Notes: a model not told the origin generated them from the letters alone. Numbered from the stretch's first letter, positions 9,195 through 17,700 are shown. The stretch: 64,000 nt of DNA from Chitinophagales bacterium (GCA_017303395.1 JAFLBN010000006.1:62001-126000), one strand, 5' to 3'. Made by a program: numbers and translations.

Positions 9195-9202
9195 TAAATT
9201 TG
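9195..9202 (+). promoter_or_regulatory. -7 box of the second thioredoxin gene
   Basis: TAAATTTG fits TAnnTTTG exactly and lies 41 bp before the ATG at 9244, so the second copy can be expressed separately from the first. Confidence 0.55.
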
Positions 9203-9243
9203 TACTTCATTTTTATTTCAATTAATAATTAAACAACTAGAAA

Positions 9244-9561
9244 ATGGCAGCAGTATATACGGATGCAAACTTTGATGCAGAAGTACTGAAAGCAGACAAA
9301 CTGAGTGTAATTGATTTCTGGGCTCCATGGTGTGGTCCTTGTCTGGCGTTAGGCCCGACAATCGAAGCACTGGCTACAGAATATGATGGTAAAGTAAACG
9401 TGGGTAAAGTAAACGTGGATGAGAACCCTAATCTGTCTATCAACTACGGTATTACAAGTATCCCTGCTGTACTGTTCATCAAGAACGGCCAGGTTGTAGA
9501 CAAACAAGTAGGTGCAGCACCAAAAGGTGTATTCGAAAAGAAAATACAAGCACACCTGTAA
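9244..9561 (+). CDS. trxA: Thioredoxin (second of a tandem pair)
   Basis: A 105-aa thioredoxin with the active site WAPWCGPC and the classical cis-Pro element SIPA. It is closer to the standard thioredoxin consensus than the upstream copy, so it is the likelier housekeeping enzyme, reducing cytoplasmic disulfides with NADPH-thioredoxin reductase (not in this window). The pair begins with the same MAAVYTDANF, which points to a local duplication. A strong terminator follows at 9587. Confidence 0.95.
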   Translation: MAAVYTDANFDAEVLKADKLSVIDFWAPWCGPCLALGPTIEALATEYDGKVNVGKVNVDENPNLSINYGITSIPAVLFIKNGQVVDKQVGAAPKGVFEKKIQAHL

Positions 9562-9586
9562 TCTGATTGCAAGTGTACAGATAAAT

Positions 9587-9613
9587 TAAAAGCCCCGCAT
9601 TGCGGGGCTTTTA
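9587..9613 (+). terminator. Rho-independent terminator after the thioredoxin pair
   Basis: A perfect palindrome, TAAAAGCCCCGCA / TGCGGGGCTTTTA around a single T, begins 25 bp after the stop codon. It can also stop transcription of the converging gene at 9633. Confidence 0.85.
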
Positions 9614-9632
9614 ATTTATAACTGTAAGTGAT

Positions 9633-11183
9633 TTATAGTTTTATCCATGCTATTTGCGACATTTTATCGCCTTTGGCATTATCGACCATTAGGAGTGCAA
9701 GGGTATTGAGCCCTTTATGGTAGTGCAGATTAAAGAACTTAGAAAACTTTGCTGAGCGTTTTTCTTTAGGTATGCCATACAGATAAGACTTTTGAATTTT
9801 ACCATCTTGTAGCTTACAAAGAATTGTATTTGCATCGCTGATTGTACTCATTCTGTGAGGCTTTTCTTTAGGCTCTTTCTCAAGATTTTCCGGTAGGTCA
9901 TTCATCAATATATAGTTGCCACTAGGGGTGCTGAAGTAGTATTTACGATATACTCCTCCTTTTGTTCCTGCAGTATATATATTACCAGCAATTTCAGGGA
10001 TGTTCATAACATATGCTTCCTGTTCTCTGCCATTTTTATCCAGTATCGTAATACCTATCTGGTCATTAATTTCATGTCCGTTAATACTCTTCCCTTCTTC
10101 TGATATCATAGCAGTTGTATTATCATGGTTGATTACCATGTATGGCAACCCGCCATCGTAGCCTTCTTTATCTCCGAGTACTTTTTTTGCATATACATCG
10201 GCTAAGTCGTTACTGTATTGTTTGGTCGATATTAGTTGAAGTGTTTCACCGTCAATAAAAGATATCGTTACACCATAAACATAGTTTGTTGTAGACCTTC
10301 CGCTTAGGCTGTTCTTTGTGTCTTTACTAATCTCTGTGAGCGTGATTAGCTGCATCATGTTATTCCCAGGATTAAACTTAAGCGTAGTATTGCTAGTATT
10401 TCTATAAGGGAAGATGTCTACCTTTTTACTTACCATTTCGTTAGCATCGTGGCGTAGCACAGAAACATAAAACGGTGTTCTCATACTTGTTGATTTCGGG
10501 TCATAGTCGTTTGTGCAAACATATACGTCGTCGTTGTGCATATACATTGCAGCAAACTGTGTGAAGCGAGCCTTGTTGATTTCTTTTCCAGCTACAGCGG
10601 TTTTGACAAGCTTGTGTGTTTTGTCGTATAGTGTTACTTTTATTTTATCGTCATAGTCATCTGTGTAGCCTTCGTATGCCAGAATCGCATAGTTTTTTGA
10701 TTTCTCATCTACTGCAACATAATAGTCGTTCAAACGCATAGACTCATTGGTCATGTTACCATAGTTTCTTCGTGTAGGTATTTCTCCTAACTTTTCAGCA
10801 GCAATCAATTTGCCAGTTTCTGAAGATATAATTAACCTATGCATGAATTGCATATTACCTCTGTTCAATTGACTTATAAAGATGACAATATCGCCATTGA
10901 TATCATAGATACCTTTCATGGAAGCTGCGCTTAATTTACGCTGTGTCCATTTGTCATTTTCTGTTTTAGCATGTGCAAGTATTTTATGGTCTGTTCCATA
11001 TATGGTAACATCTACACCATCATCTTCAGAAATTGAAATAAGGGCAGTTTTCCCATTGTCCATAATTATCAAATCATCCATCCATGTGCCACGTATTTCT
11101 TCAAATTGCGGGCTATAGGATATTTCCTGTGCAAATGCTGATAGGGACATAATGAACAGTACTGTGGTAACAAAGCTTCTCAT
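9633..11183 (-). CDS. Secreted protein of unknown function, probable beta-propeller
   Basis: A 516-aa protein with a signal peptide (MRSFVTTVLFIMSLSAFAQ). The mature protein begins EISYSPQFEEIRGTWMDDL and shows repeated strand-turn patterns with charged turns (ISISEDDGVDVTIYGTDHKI, KVTLYDKTHKLV), as in propeller-like periplasmic proteins. No catalytic motif or T9SS sorting domain is visible. Its overall plan resembles the 482-aa protein at 59869 (AQ cleavage, similar first residues, similar size), and the two could be distant paralogues. That resemblance is an impression by eye. Confidence 0.65.
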   Translation of the reverse strand: MRSFVTTVLFIMSLSAFAQEISYSPQFEEIRGTWMDDLIIMDNGKTALISISEDDGVDVTIYGTDHKILAHAKTENDKWTQRKLSAASMKGIYDINGDIVIFISQLNRGNMQFMHRLIISSETGKLIAAEKLGEIPTRRNYGNMTNESMRLNDYYVAVDEKSKNYAILAYEGYTDDYDDKIKVTLYDKTHKLVKTAVAGKEINKARFTQFAAMYMHNDDVYVCTNDYDPKSTSMRTPFYVSVLRHDANEMVSKKVDIFPYRNTSNTTLKFNPGNNMMQLITLTEISKDTKNSLSGRSTTNYVYGVTISFIDGETLQLISTKQYSNDLADVYAKKVLGDKEGYDGGLPYMVINHDNTTAMISEEGKSINGHEINDQIGITILDKNGREQEAYVMNIPEIAGNIYTAGTKGGVYRKYYFSTPSGNYILMNDLPENLEKEPKEKPHRMSTISDANTILCKLQDGKIQKSYLYGIPKEKRSAKFSKFFNLHYHKGLNTLALLMVDNAKGDKMSQIAWIKL

Positions 11184-11253
11184 TTAATAAAATTGGTTTT
11201 TGGTTATGTTGTAAAAATAACTGTAAAACTTAATCTTATTAAATCAAATAATT

Positions 11254-11631
11254 TTATCCTTCTTTCCACCGCCATGCTTTGGTAATGATTACAAACAGGC
11301 AAATGGTTTCTATACTTGCTAAGATGATGTAGTGAGGGGCAGTATCACCACCGCCAATTATATAAACTATTGTCAGTATAGCTGCTATGATGTTTACAAT
11401 TCTGTTAGCACGGTATTGTAGTGTTTTTGAGAAGTAAATCATCAGTATAGGTATGTTGGTAACAATAGCTGCTATAGTCATTGTTATGGTAGCATCACCT
11501 ATTATGTTGATGCGGCTTTTGTCTGTTAGTGCCAGCATAATAGACAGTACGTCTGCAAATATCAGGTTCAGCATAACAACTATCCAGAGTGCAGATATGT
11601 GTTGTTTTACATCTGTATTTTTCATAGTCAA
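11254..11631 (-). CDS. DUF6326-like four-helix membrane protein
   Basis: A 125-aa protein with four hydrophobic helices (ISALWIVVMLNLIFADVLSI first, then ITMTIAAIVTNIPILMIY, NIIAAILTIVYIIGG and IILASIETICLFVII). Layout and the early LWIVVMLNLIFAD motif fit the DUF6326 family of small inner-membrane proteins, whose function is unknown. It lies 8 bp after the outer-membrane protein gene in the same direction, so it is the last gene of that operon. Confidence 0.6.
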   Translation of the reverse strand: MTMKNTDVKQHISALWIVVMLNLIFADVLSIMLALTDKSRINIIGDATITMTIAAIVTNIPILMIYFSKTLQYRANRIVNIIAAILTIVYIIGGGDTAPHYIILASIETICLFVIITKAWRWKEG

Positions 11632-11639
11632 GTAATTGA

Positions 11640-12257
11640 TTAAAAGTTGATACCGAAGTTAAAGTGAGGTTCGAACAGAAAATAGTTTGGCCAACCTTCT
11701 TCTTTTTGAGTGAATGCAGGAGGAAAGTTGGTATTAACAGGCCAGTAGTTGAAAGATATCGCAGGGTCGAAATAGACTTTGCCTTTAAAGAAATTGAATC
11801 TATAACCAACTTTCGCCTGCAGGAAAAGCTGAAAGCCACTTTGCATTTTCCCTTTACCGGTACCATGAAAGTTTTGAATAAAACCGGTGGTATAAGCAGC
11901 CGCAAATAAACGCCTGTATATAAAACGCTGATAGCCTGCACCCAAACCCCATGCACGTACATAGCCGGGGTATTTTACAGAATCGTTACCCAAATCGGGA
12001 GAGCCGAATGGTATGCCGAGTGGTGCATCATATTTCCACGTAATGGCTCTTGCTACCAGAAACTCTTTTTTTGACAGACGATGTCCGTAGTCCAATTCAT
12101 AAAAGTCACCGCCATTGGGAAAGAAGTTGCGCAACGACCAGAGAGAAGTGCCTGCGTAGTGGTTGTATCGTACAGTGTCGCGGATGCCTGTTTGCGCAAA
12201 TGTTACGGTTGTGGTCAGTGCAAGTGCTGCCGATAAAATGATGTTTCTGAATTGCAT
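11640..12257 (-). CDS. Small outer-membrane beta-barrel protein
   Basis: A 205-aa precursor with signal peptide ending at VTFAQ. The mature part has regularly spaced aromatic and Gly residues (FYELDYGHRLSKKEFLVA, GAGYQRFIYRRLFAAAY, QAKVGYRFNFFKGKVYF) and ends in Phe (FNFGINF), as outer-membrane barrel proteins do. Function is unknown. A promoter-like box precedes it at 12281. It sits between a Crp-family regulator and a DUF6326 gene, all minus. Confidence 0.65.
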   Translation of the reverse strand: MQFRNIILSAALALTTTVTFAQTGIRDTVRYNHYAGTSLWSLRNFFPNGGDFYELDYGHRLSKKEFLVARAITWKYDAPLGIPFGSPDLGNDSVKYPGYVRAWGLGAGYQRFIYRRLFAAAYTTGFIQNFHGTGKGKMQSGFQLFLQAKVGYRFNFFKGKVYFDPAISFNYWPVNTNFPPAFTQKEEGWPNYFLFEPHFNFGINF

Positions 12258-12280
12258 ATAACTGTCTTATTTACAGCATG

Positions 12281-12288
12281 CAAAGCTA
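12281..12288 (-). promoter_or_regulatory. -7 box upstream of the outer-membrane protein gene
   Basis: On the minus strand this reads TAGCTTTG, an exact TAnnTTTG match 23 bp before the ATG at 12257, so the downstream pair may be expressed apart from the regulator gene. Confidence 0.45.
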
Positions 12289-12332
12289 TCTGTGGTATAT
12301 GCCTTAGTTATTGATGTTTGTCAAGAATGGAG

Positions 12333-12911
12333 TTAATTGTTCTTAGTAAGCCTTTTTCGCAATCTGCTTAGCGACTCAGGTTTGATGCCCAGATAACTTG
12401 CCAGTTGGTAGAGAGGTACACGCTGCAGCAGGGTAGGCCTGTGTTCCATAATATACAGGTAGCGTTCTTCAGGTTTGCGGGTTTTATAGTCTGTAAACGA
12501 TTCCTGTAGTTGCGCCATCATTACTTCGCCCATCACTCTACAGATAGATTCAAATTCAGGGTACTTAGCAAACATCTCTTGTTCGTATTCAGGATTGTTG
12601 ATGATGAGTGTACAGTCTTCAAGACATTCCAGAAAGTGAGTAGAAGGTATTCTTTTTCCATAGGTAAGTGGTATTATGGCTTGTTCTTCCGGGTAAAACT
12701 CTATAGTTGTTTCTTGTTCGTTATCATTTATTGCATAGCTACGGACAATTCCTTTCAGTACAAAATAGCTTTCATTAGCAATGTTACCTTGACGCAGCAG
12801 TATTGTCCCCTTCGTGTAGCTTTTTACAATGGTGCATTTTTCAATAAGCTCTTTCTGCCTGGGCGATAGCTTAATGTGTTTTGACAGGTAGCTGATAACT
12901 TCGTTTCCCAT
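12333..12911 (-). CDS. Crp/Fnr-family transcriptional regulator
   Basis: A 192-aa protein: an N-terminal cyclic-nucleotide-binding-like beta-roll (about residues 20-120; ILLRQGNIANESYFVLKGIV) and a C-terminal helix-turn-helix (YQLASYLGIKPESLSRLRK, about residues 165-185). The cNMP-binding Arg-rich pocket is not obvious, which is usual in Bacteroidota members whose ligand is unknown. It lies 16 bp after a lipoprotein gene downstream of alkB and 75 bp ahead of an outer-membrane protein gene. It could control this block, but no operator was identified. Confidence 0.88.
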   Translation of the reverse strand: MGNEVISYLSKHIKLSPRQKELIEKCTIVKSYTKGTILLRQGNIANESYFVLKGIVRSYAINDNEQETTIEFYPEEQAIIPLTYGKRIPSTHFLECLEDCTLIINNPEYEQEMFAKYPEFESICRVMGEVMMAQLQESFTDYKTRKPEERYLYIMEHRPTLLQRVPLYQLASYLGIKPESLSRLRKRLTKNN

Positions 12912-12927
12912 AATAGTCTCTACCTGA

Positions 12928-13479
12928 TTAATGAATGCAGCCGATGTATATTTTACTCTTCATTGTAAAAGCTTTTGGTGCATTGGGTTTTACAATCCTA
13001 AGAACAGAATCAGCAGCCTGCTGTGTTTCGTATATACCTGCAAGTATGCACATAGTTCCTTCGCGCGCTTGTATGGTATAGCTGTCCAGATATTCAATAC
13101 TAAAGTTTGCATGGGGGAAACGCACCGATATGTATTCACCCGCATAAGCTTCGTCAGCGTCATCTTCGCGTAGCACTATCTTTTTCTTCTTTGCATTGTA
13201 ATACCTGTTGAGCGTATCGATATCCATGTGCGATTGCTTTGCCAGCCTGTACATGGCAGCATCCATTGTGTAATAGTCAGTACCCGTATCTGCAACTACC
13301 AGATAGTAATTTGCATAGTCGTCTGATGTTGTGTTTGGGTCGTTAAGTACAGAATCCTTAACAGCCAAAGTGTCGGTTGTTGGTACTGTTACTGCGTTGT
13401 TTTTAGCACTGTTATTATTTTTTGTGCTGTTACCACAGCTACATAAGACTGCAGCCAATATTATGGGTATGTATCTCAT
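12928..13479 (-). CDS. Lipoprotein of unknown function, coupled to alkB
   Basis: A 183-aa precursor (MRYIPIILAAVLCSC, anchor Cys13 or Cys15) followed by an Asn/Thr-rich linker. The C-terminal half (SIEYLDSYTIQAREGTMCIL, then AGIYETQQAADSVLRIVK) has the rhythm of a SPOR-like or small alpha/beta sensor domain, which is a weak resemblance. Its ATG overlaps the TGA of the upstream alkB gene (ATGA), so translation is probably coupled. Confidence 0.65.
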   Translation of the reverse strand: MRYIPIILAAVLCSCGNSTKNNNSAKNNAVTVPTTDTLAVKDSVLNDPNTTSDDYANYYLVVADTGTDYYTMDAAMYRLAKQSHMDIDTLNRYYNAKKKKIVLREDDADEAYAGEYISVRFPHANFSIEYLDSYTIQAREGTMCILAGIYETQQAADSVLRIVKPNAPKAFTMKSKIYIGCIH

Positions 13480-14510
13480 TGGTTGTTATCAATCTTTTTG
13501 TTCATCACGCTGAACCATAATGGCGGTATCATCGCCAGTATCATACTGCCGGGGTAGCCTGTTGGCAGTTGTGGAGATTTATCGTGGTAGCGCAGCAACT
13601 GATACTTGCGGCTTGCCAGATAATGATGGTCGCTGTGGCGGCTCAGTTCGAAGAGCATAATGCGCCCCAGCACATGGTCGCTATTCCAGCTGTGTTCGGG
13701 CATAGCACGTTCATATTTACCTTCGCCCAGCGGTTTCCTGAAGAGTCCGTAATGCTCTATGTAGTTCACTGTTTCTAACAACAGAATACCAATTATGGCA
13801 GCAATAATAAAGTAGCCAAGTACTTGCAGTCCCCATACATAACCTATTGCAGTTAGGAAGGCGATTTGTATCAGTTGATAATGCAGCATTTCATTTTGCA
13901 GGAAAGATTTGCCTTTCTTTTGTTGCTCTTCGCTTGCAATCTTCCATGCATTGCGATACACGCCCGATATGCTTCTGAACCAGAATAGGTATAAAGATTC
14001 GTTGCGTCTTGCAGTGCTCGGGTCTGCTTCGGTACCTACATGCTTATGGTGTCCGCGATTATGCTCTATAAAGAAGTGCATGTATAGCGATGTAAGCAGC
14101 AACATGCGCGCCATTGTTTGCTCAGTAGTGTTAACACGATGGCCCAGCTCATGCCCTACATTAATGCCCATTACGCCGCACATCAATCCCATGGTCATGA
14201 TGCGCCCTATTGTATCAGCTGTGGTAAGTCCGGGGTCTGTAATATGTGTCAGGAACTGATAAAGGACCGTATATTGAATAGGTACAATGCAATACAGAAT
14301 CCAATCATAGATTCGGTCATCTTTTGCCATGGCTTCTTCGTGGGCATCAAGATTGCTATGGTCGGGTTTTACAAACAGTTCAAACAAGGGTATTATCACA
14401 AAGCCAAAGACCACTGGCGCCCATGTCACAAAACCTGTGTAGTGAAAGCTGCGCCACGCACCGATATTGAAAAGCAGTGGTATGGAATATTTAATAATCC
14501 TTATGTTCAT
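13476..14510 (-). CDS. alkB: AlkB-type alkane 1-monooxygenase (membrane diiron hydroxylase)
   Basis: A 344-aa integral membrane enzyme of the fatty-acid hydroxylase/desaturase superfamily. It has the three histidine clusters: HELGHR, EHNRGHHKHVGT and LSRHSDHH, together with the AlkB hallmark NYIEHYGL. Such enzymes hydroxylate the terminal carbon of alkanes using O2, iron and an electron-transfer partner (rubredoxin or ferredoxin), which is not seen in this window. About six transmembrane helices surround the His motifs. It heads a minus-strand run with a lipoprotein, a Crp-like regulator and an outer-membrane protein. A related role on another lipid substrate cannot be excluded. Confidence 0.88.
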   Translation of the reverse strand: MNIRIIKYSIPLLFNIGAWRSFHYTGFVTWAPVVFGFVIIPLFELFVKPDHSNLDAHEEAMAKDDRIYDWILYCIVPIQYTVLYQFLTHITDPGLTTADTIGRIMTMGLMCGVMGINVGHELGHRVNTTEQTMARMLLLTSLYMHFFIEHNRGHHKHVGTEADPSTARRNESLYLFWFRSISGVYRNAWKIASEEQQKKGKSFLQNEMLHYQLIQIAFLTAIGYVWGLQVLGYFIIAAIIGILLLETVNYIEHYGLFRKPLGEGKYERAMPEHSWNSDHVLGRIMLFELSRHSDHHYLASRKYQLLRYHDKSPQLPTGYPGSMILAMIPPLWFSVMNKKIDNNQ

Positions 14511-14530
14511 TGCTATGTCTAATGTACATA

Positions 14531-14561
14531 AAAAAAGCCCCTTTTGGAAAGGGGCTTTTTT
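14531..14561 (-). terminator. Rho-independent terminator of the 14583-14828 lipoprotein gene
   Basis: A perfect 14-bp stem (AAAAAAGCCCCTTT / AAAGGGGCTTTTTT) with a TGG loop lies between the lipoprotein stop and the alkB start on the minus strand, and so isolates alkB from read-through. Confidence 0.85.
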
Positions 14562-14582
14562 GGCGTGCAGGTATAACCTATA

Positions 14583-14828
14583 TTAAATGTCGCACTCTGT
14601 TACATAGCTTATAGTGAAACCCATATAGCTGCCTGATGCTGAATTCTCGTTTGCACTGCATTTAGATTCAGCATCTTTCTTTTTAGCTTTTTTGATGTCA
14701 ATAGTAAACGAACTATCTACAGTACCAAAGCCGGGGATGGTTGCAGTACTGGTACACTTACATACATAGTCTTTTTTACAAGATGCAATTAAAGCACCTG
14801 CAAGCAAAATAAGGGCGATTTTTTTCAT
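14583..14828 (-). CDS. Tiny cysteine-patterned lipoprotein, family member B
   Basis: An 81-aa precursor (MKKIALILLAGALIASC, anchor Cys17). The mature protein starts CKKDYVCKC, has KKAKKKDAESKC in the middle and ends ECDI. It shares the anchor-Cys, CxC, Lys-rich-Cys, terminal-Cys plan with the genes at 2349, 14946 and 28183. It has its own terminator and lies next to member C, so these two are a local pair. Function unknown. Confidence 0.75.
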   Translation of the reverse strand: MKKIALILLAGALIASCKKDYVCKCTSTATIPGFGTVDSSFTIDIKKAKKKDAESKCSANENSASGSYMGFTISYVTECDI

Positions 14829-14894
14829 AAAAAAGGGATTAAATATGATACAATATTAATACAATACATATTTACCCGCAAACATGTGGTTATG

Positions 14895-14920
14895 AAAAAA
14901 GCCGTGCATATGGCACGGCT
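14895..14920 (-). terminator. Rho-independent terminator of lipoprotein C
   Basis: An 8-bp perfect stem (AGCCGTGC / GCACGGCT) with a 5-base loop, with a run of A on the plus strand that is a T-tract on the minus strand, starts 25 bp past the stop of the gene at 14946. Confidence 0.75.
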
Positions 14921-14945
14921 GACATATGATGTTGTAAGGAACTAA

Positions 14946-15197
14946 TTATTTTATTTCGCAATAGTGTTGAACTACAGCTTTTTGTGTCAGATAATCTTCT
15001 TCAGTTTCATAGTATTTACATTGGTTTTGTGCCTCTTCTTTTTTCACTGTTCTGATGACGTTGCTGGTAGTAGTCATGTTTTGCACTTTACCATTAACAA
15101 CATAGTTGATCTTGCACTGGCAGGTAAATTCTTTTTTGCAAGAGCTAAATGCTACCAGAGCTATCAGGATTAAAGAAAGGCTGTATATCTTTTTCAC
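14946..15197 (-). CDS. Tiny cysteine-patterned lipoprotein, family member C
   Basis: An 83-aa precursor (MKKIYSLSLILIALVAFSSC, anchor Cys20). The mature protein starts CKKEFTCQCKIN, has KKEEAQNQCKYYE and ends HYCEIK. It follows the same plan as members A, B and D, with Glu-Phe in place of Asp-Tyr before the CxC. It is transcribed alone, upstream of member B, with a terminator between them. Confidence 0.75.
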   Translation of the reverse strand: MKKIYSLSLILIALVAFSSCKKEFTCQCKINYVVNGKVQNMTTTSNVIRTVKKEEAQNQCKYYETEEDYLTQKAVVQHYCEIK

Positions 15198-15261
15198 AAG
15201 CTGAAGTTTAAGATTTTAGTAAAAATATCATTCACTATTCAAAAAAACAAGCCAAGCGTCA

Positions 15262-15462
15262 TTAATTACGGCTATTAATGGCGGCAAGCATTCTACGGTG
15301 TCGTTTTTCAGCCCGTCGGTTGTGCAGGTCTGAAACTGCCCAAATTGCTGCCGGCAACCAACCTATAAGGGTAATTTGCAGCAAGAGACATATAATTCCC
15401 CTCAATATTCTGCCCCGCAGAAAGAATGACAGCCAAGGAACCAGTACGGCTAATAGTATCAT
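15262..15462 (-). CDS. YqaE/Pmp3-family small membrane protein
   Basis: A 66-aa protein with two hydrophobic helices and the Pmp3 signature (MILLAVLVPWLSFFLRGRI, then LLLQITLIGWLPAAIWAVSD) followed by a basic tail (RRAEKRHRRM). Members are small membrane proteins linked in other organisms to ion and membrane-potential stress; the role here is unknown. It is convergent with nothing and lies 88 bp ahead of the divergent ffh. Confidence 0.75.
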   Translation of the reverse strand: MILLAVLVPWLSFFLRGRILRGIICLLLQITLIGWLPAAIWAVSDLHNRRAEKRHRRMLAAINSRN

Positions 15463-15517
15463 ACAATAAAGGTAAGGGAATCGGGTTATTTACATTTCGC
15501 CGTATGGCTGTTTTCTT

Positions 15518-15525
15518 TAACTTTG
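15518..15525 (+). promoter_or_regulatory. -7 box of ffh
   Basis: TAACTTTG fits TAnnTTTG exactly and is followed by CAATCCTTTCAG, close to the sequence after the boxes of rpsP and rpmB. It lies 25 bp upstream of the ATG. Confidence 0.6.
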
Positions 15526-15550
15526 CAATCCTTTCAGAAGATACAGGACT

Positions 15551-16894
15551 ATGTTTGAAAATCTCAGTGAACGCCTCGAAGGTGCCTTTAAGCAATTAAA
15601 GGGCGAGGGACGTATATCGGAAATAAATGTTGCGACCACTATAAAAGAAATACGCCGTGCATTGGTAGATGCCGACGTAAACTTTAAGATAGCTAAGGAA
15701 TTTACCGATAGGGTAAAGGACAAAGCAATGGGCGAGAAGGTATTGACATCAGTATCTCCTGGCCAGTTGATGGTGAAGATTGTGAAGGATGAGCTGGCGG
15801 ATTTGATGGGTGGTGAAGAAGCTGAAATAGACCTGAATGGAAAGCCGACTGTTATACTGATAGCAGGTTTGCAGGGGTCGGGTAAAACAACCTTCAGTGG
15901 TAAGCTTGCCAACTTCTTGAAGAGCAAAAAAGGCCGAAACCCTTTGTTGGTAGCTGCAGACATCTACCGCCCTGCGGCGATGGATCAGTTGAAAGTATTG
16001 GGTGAGCAGATTAAAGTACCTGTATATAGCGAGCCTGAAAATAAAAATGCTGTCGCGATAGCGCAAAACGCCATTGCAGAAGCAAAAAAGAATGGTAACA
16101 GCGTAGTTATTATAGATACTGCGGGCCGTTTGGCTGTAGACGAGGCTATGATGACAGAGGTTGCCAACATCAAAGCTGCTGTGCAGCCGCACGAAATCTT
16201 GTTCGTTGTCGATTCAATGACAGGTCAGGATGCGGTGAATACTGCCAAAGCATTCAACGACAGGCTGGACTTTACCGGTGTGGTACTGACCAAACTGGAT
16301 GGTGACACACGTGGTGGTGCGGCTTTGACCATCAAATACACAGTAGATAAGCCTATCAAGTTTGTGAGCATGGGCGAAAAGCTGGATACGCTGGATGTAT
16401 TCTATCCGGAGCGTATGGCACAGCGTATACTGGGTATGGGTGATATAACAACCCTCGTAGAGCGTGCTCAGGCGCAGTTTGACGAAGCACAGGCTAAAAA
16501 GCTGGAAAAGAAAATCCGTGCCAATAAATTTGACTTTGAAGATTTTAAAGAACAACTCAACCAGATTAAGAAAATGGGTAATATTAAAGACCTGTTGGCT
16601 ATGATACCCGGTGTTGGTAAGGCTATAAAAGATATTGATATTTCGGATGATGCGTTTAAGGGCATAGAGGCTATTATCAACTCCATGACACCGTATGAGC
16701 GTAATAATCCGGATGTGATAGACGGAAGCCGCCGTAAGCGCATAGCCAAGGGCTGTGGTAAGGATATAGCAGAGGTAAATGCCTTTATGAAACAGTTTGA
16801 GCAAATGCGCCAAATGATGGGGCAAATGAACAAAATGAAAGGTATGATGCCGGGTGGTATGGGCATGGGAATGCCACCATTTGGCAGGCGCTAA
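15551..16894 (+). CDS. ffh: Signal recognition particle protein Ffh
   Basis: GTPase that binds signal sequences with 4.5S RNA and delivers ribosomes to the membrane via FtsY. 447 aa, normal length. NG domain: GLQGSGKTTFSGKLA near residues 105-119, DTAGR, and TKLDGDTRGGAAL. The C-terminal M domain ends in a Met/Gly-rich tail (MMGQMNKMKGMMPGGMGM) that forms the signal-peptide groove. Start MFENLSERLEGAFKQLKG is the family norm. It is followed by rpsP, each with its own promoter box. Confidence 0.98.
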   Translation: MFENLSERLEGAFKQLKGEGRISEINVATTIKEIRRALVDADVNFKIAKEFTDRVKDKAMGEKVLTSVSPGQLMVKIVKDELADLMGGEEAEIDLNGKPTVILIAGLQGSGKTTFSGKLANFLKSKKGRNPLLVAADIYRPAAMDQLKVLGEQIKVPVYSEPENKNAVAIAQNAIAEAKKNGNSVVIIDTAGRLAVDEAMMTEVANIKAAVQPHEILFVVDSMTGQDAVNTAKAFNDRLDFTGVVLTKLDGDTRGGAALTIKYTVDKPIKFVSMGEKLDTLDVFYPERMAQRILGMGDITTLVERAQAQFDEAQAKKLEKKIRANKFDFEDFKEQLNQIKKMGNIKDLLAMIPGVGKAIKDIDISDDAFKGIEAIINSMTPYERNNPDVIDGSRRKRIAKGCGKDIAEVNAFMKQFEQMRQMMGQMNKMKGMMPGGMGMGMPPFGRR

Positions 16895-16970
16895 ATCATA
16901 AATTATTGAAAAAACAGGGGTTAACTGATTATTAATCTGAATTTAATTTTAGAATTCAGGAGTTTTTAGT

Positions 16971-16978
16971 TAACTTCG
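16971..16978 (+). promoter_or_regulatory. -7-like box of rpsP
   Basis: TAACTTCG (one mismatch to TAnnTTTG) followed by CAATCCTTAAAATT, the same downstream string as at ffh. It lies 43 bp upstream of the rpsP ATG. Confidence 0.5.
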
Positions 16979-17021
16979 CAATCCTTAAAATTATTGTTAA
17001 CACAAATAATTTCTATTATTT

Positions 17022-17555
17022 ATGTCAGTTAAGATTCGTCTTCAACGCCACGGGTCAAAAAAGCGCCCGTTCTATTTCATCGTAGCTGCAAACAGCGTAG
17101 CACCTCGCGATGGTAAATTCATTGAAAAAATCGGTACTTACAATCCGCTTACAGTTCCTGCTACAGTACGTCTGAGCCGCGAACGTGCATTGTACTGGAT
17201 GCAACAAGGTGCGCAACCAACAAATACTTGCCGCCGTATCCTGTCTTTCAAAGGTGTATTGTACCTGAAACACCTTATGCGTGGTGTTAGCCTCGGCTTA
17301 TTTGACGAAAAAACTGCATGGGAGAAATTTGAAAGTTGGAATGCTGATCATGAGCAACTGGTAGCTAAACGCGAAGAGTCTCATCGTCAACACAAAGCAG
17401 ACAAACGTCATGCAGCAATGAGCGAGTCTGTACGCAAAGTGGAAGAAAAGTATGCTGCTAAAGCTGCTGCACAAGTTGCAGAAGCAGAGGCTGATGCTGC
17501 TGAAGCTGATGCTGCTGAAGGTGAAGCACCTGCAACAGAAAATCAAGAAGGTTAA
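17022..17555 (+). CDS. rpsP: 30S ribosomal protein S16 with long Ala/Glu-rich tail
   Basis: S16 core in residues 1-85 ([19 protein letters not shown], then [16 protein letters not shown]), about the full length of the E. coli protein. It continues for some 90 more residues: a charged stretch ([17 protein letters not shown]) and an Ala/Glu repeat ([18 protein letters not shown]) to the C-terminus. Such extensions are common in Bacteroidota S16. rimM and trmD do not follow; a terminator closes the unit at 17583. Confidence 0.97.
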   Translation: MSVKIRLQRHGSKKRPFYFIVAANSVAPRDGKFIEKIGTYNPLTVPATVRLSRERALYWMQQGAQPTNTCRRILSFKGVLYLKHLMRGVSLGLFDEKTAWEKFESWNADHEQLVAKREESHRQHKADKRHAAMSESVRKVEEKYAAKAAAQVAEAEADAAEADAAEGEAPATENQEG

Positions 17556-17582
17556 TAATTTATATTATACCGAAAAGATTAG

Positions 17583-17615
17583 CGCCCCGGAAGAAATTCC
17601 GGGGCGTATTTTTTT
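17583..17615 (+). terminator. Rho-independent terminator of rpsP
   Basis: A perfect 10-bp stem CGCCCCGGAA / TTCCGGGGCG with GAAA loop is followed by TATTTTTTT, 28 bp after the stop codon. Confidence 0.88.
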
Positions 17616-17700
17616 GCAATCAAAGGCTTTGCTGTAGTGGTTTTTCACTGCTTTAATTTATATTTACCGACAATAGACTTTAGTATCGATATCTCTATTT

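Noticed and set aside
9587-9613. The palindrome after the thioredoxin pair as an insertion sequence end
   Set aside because: It is a simple stem-loop with A/T tracts on both sides immediately after a stop codon, that is an ordinary terminator.
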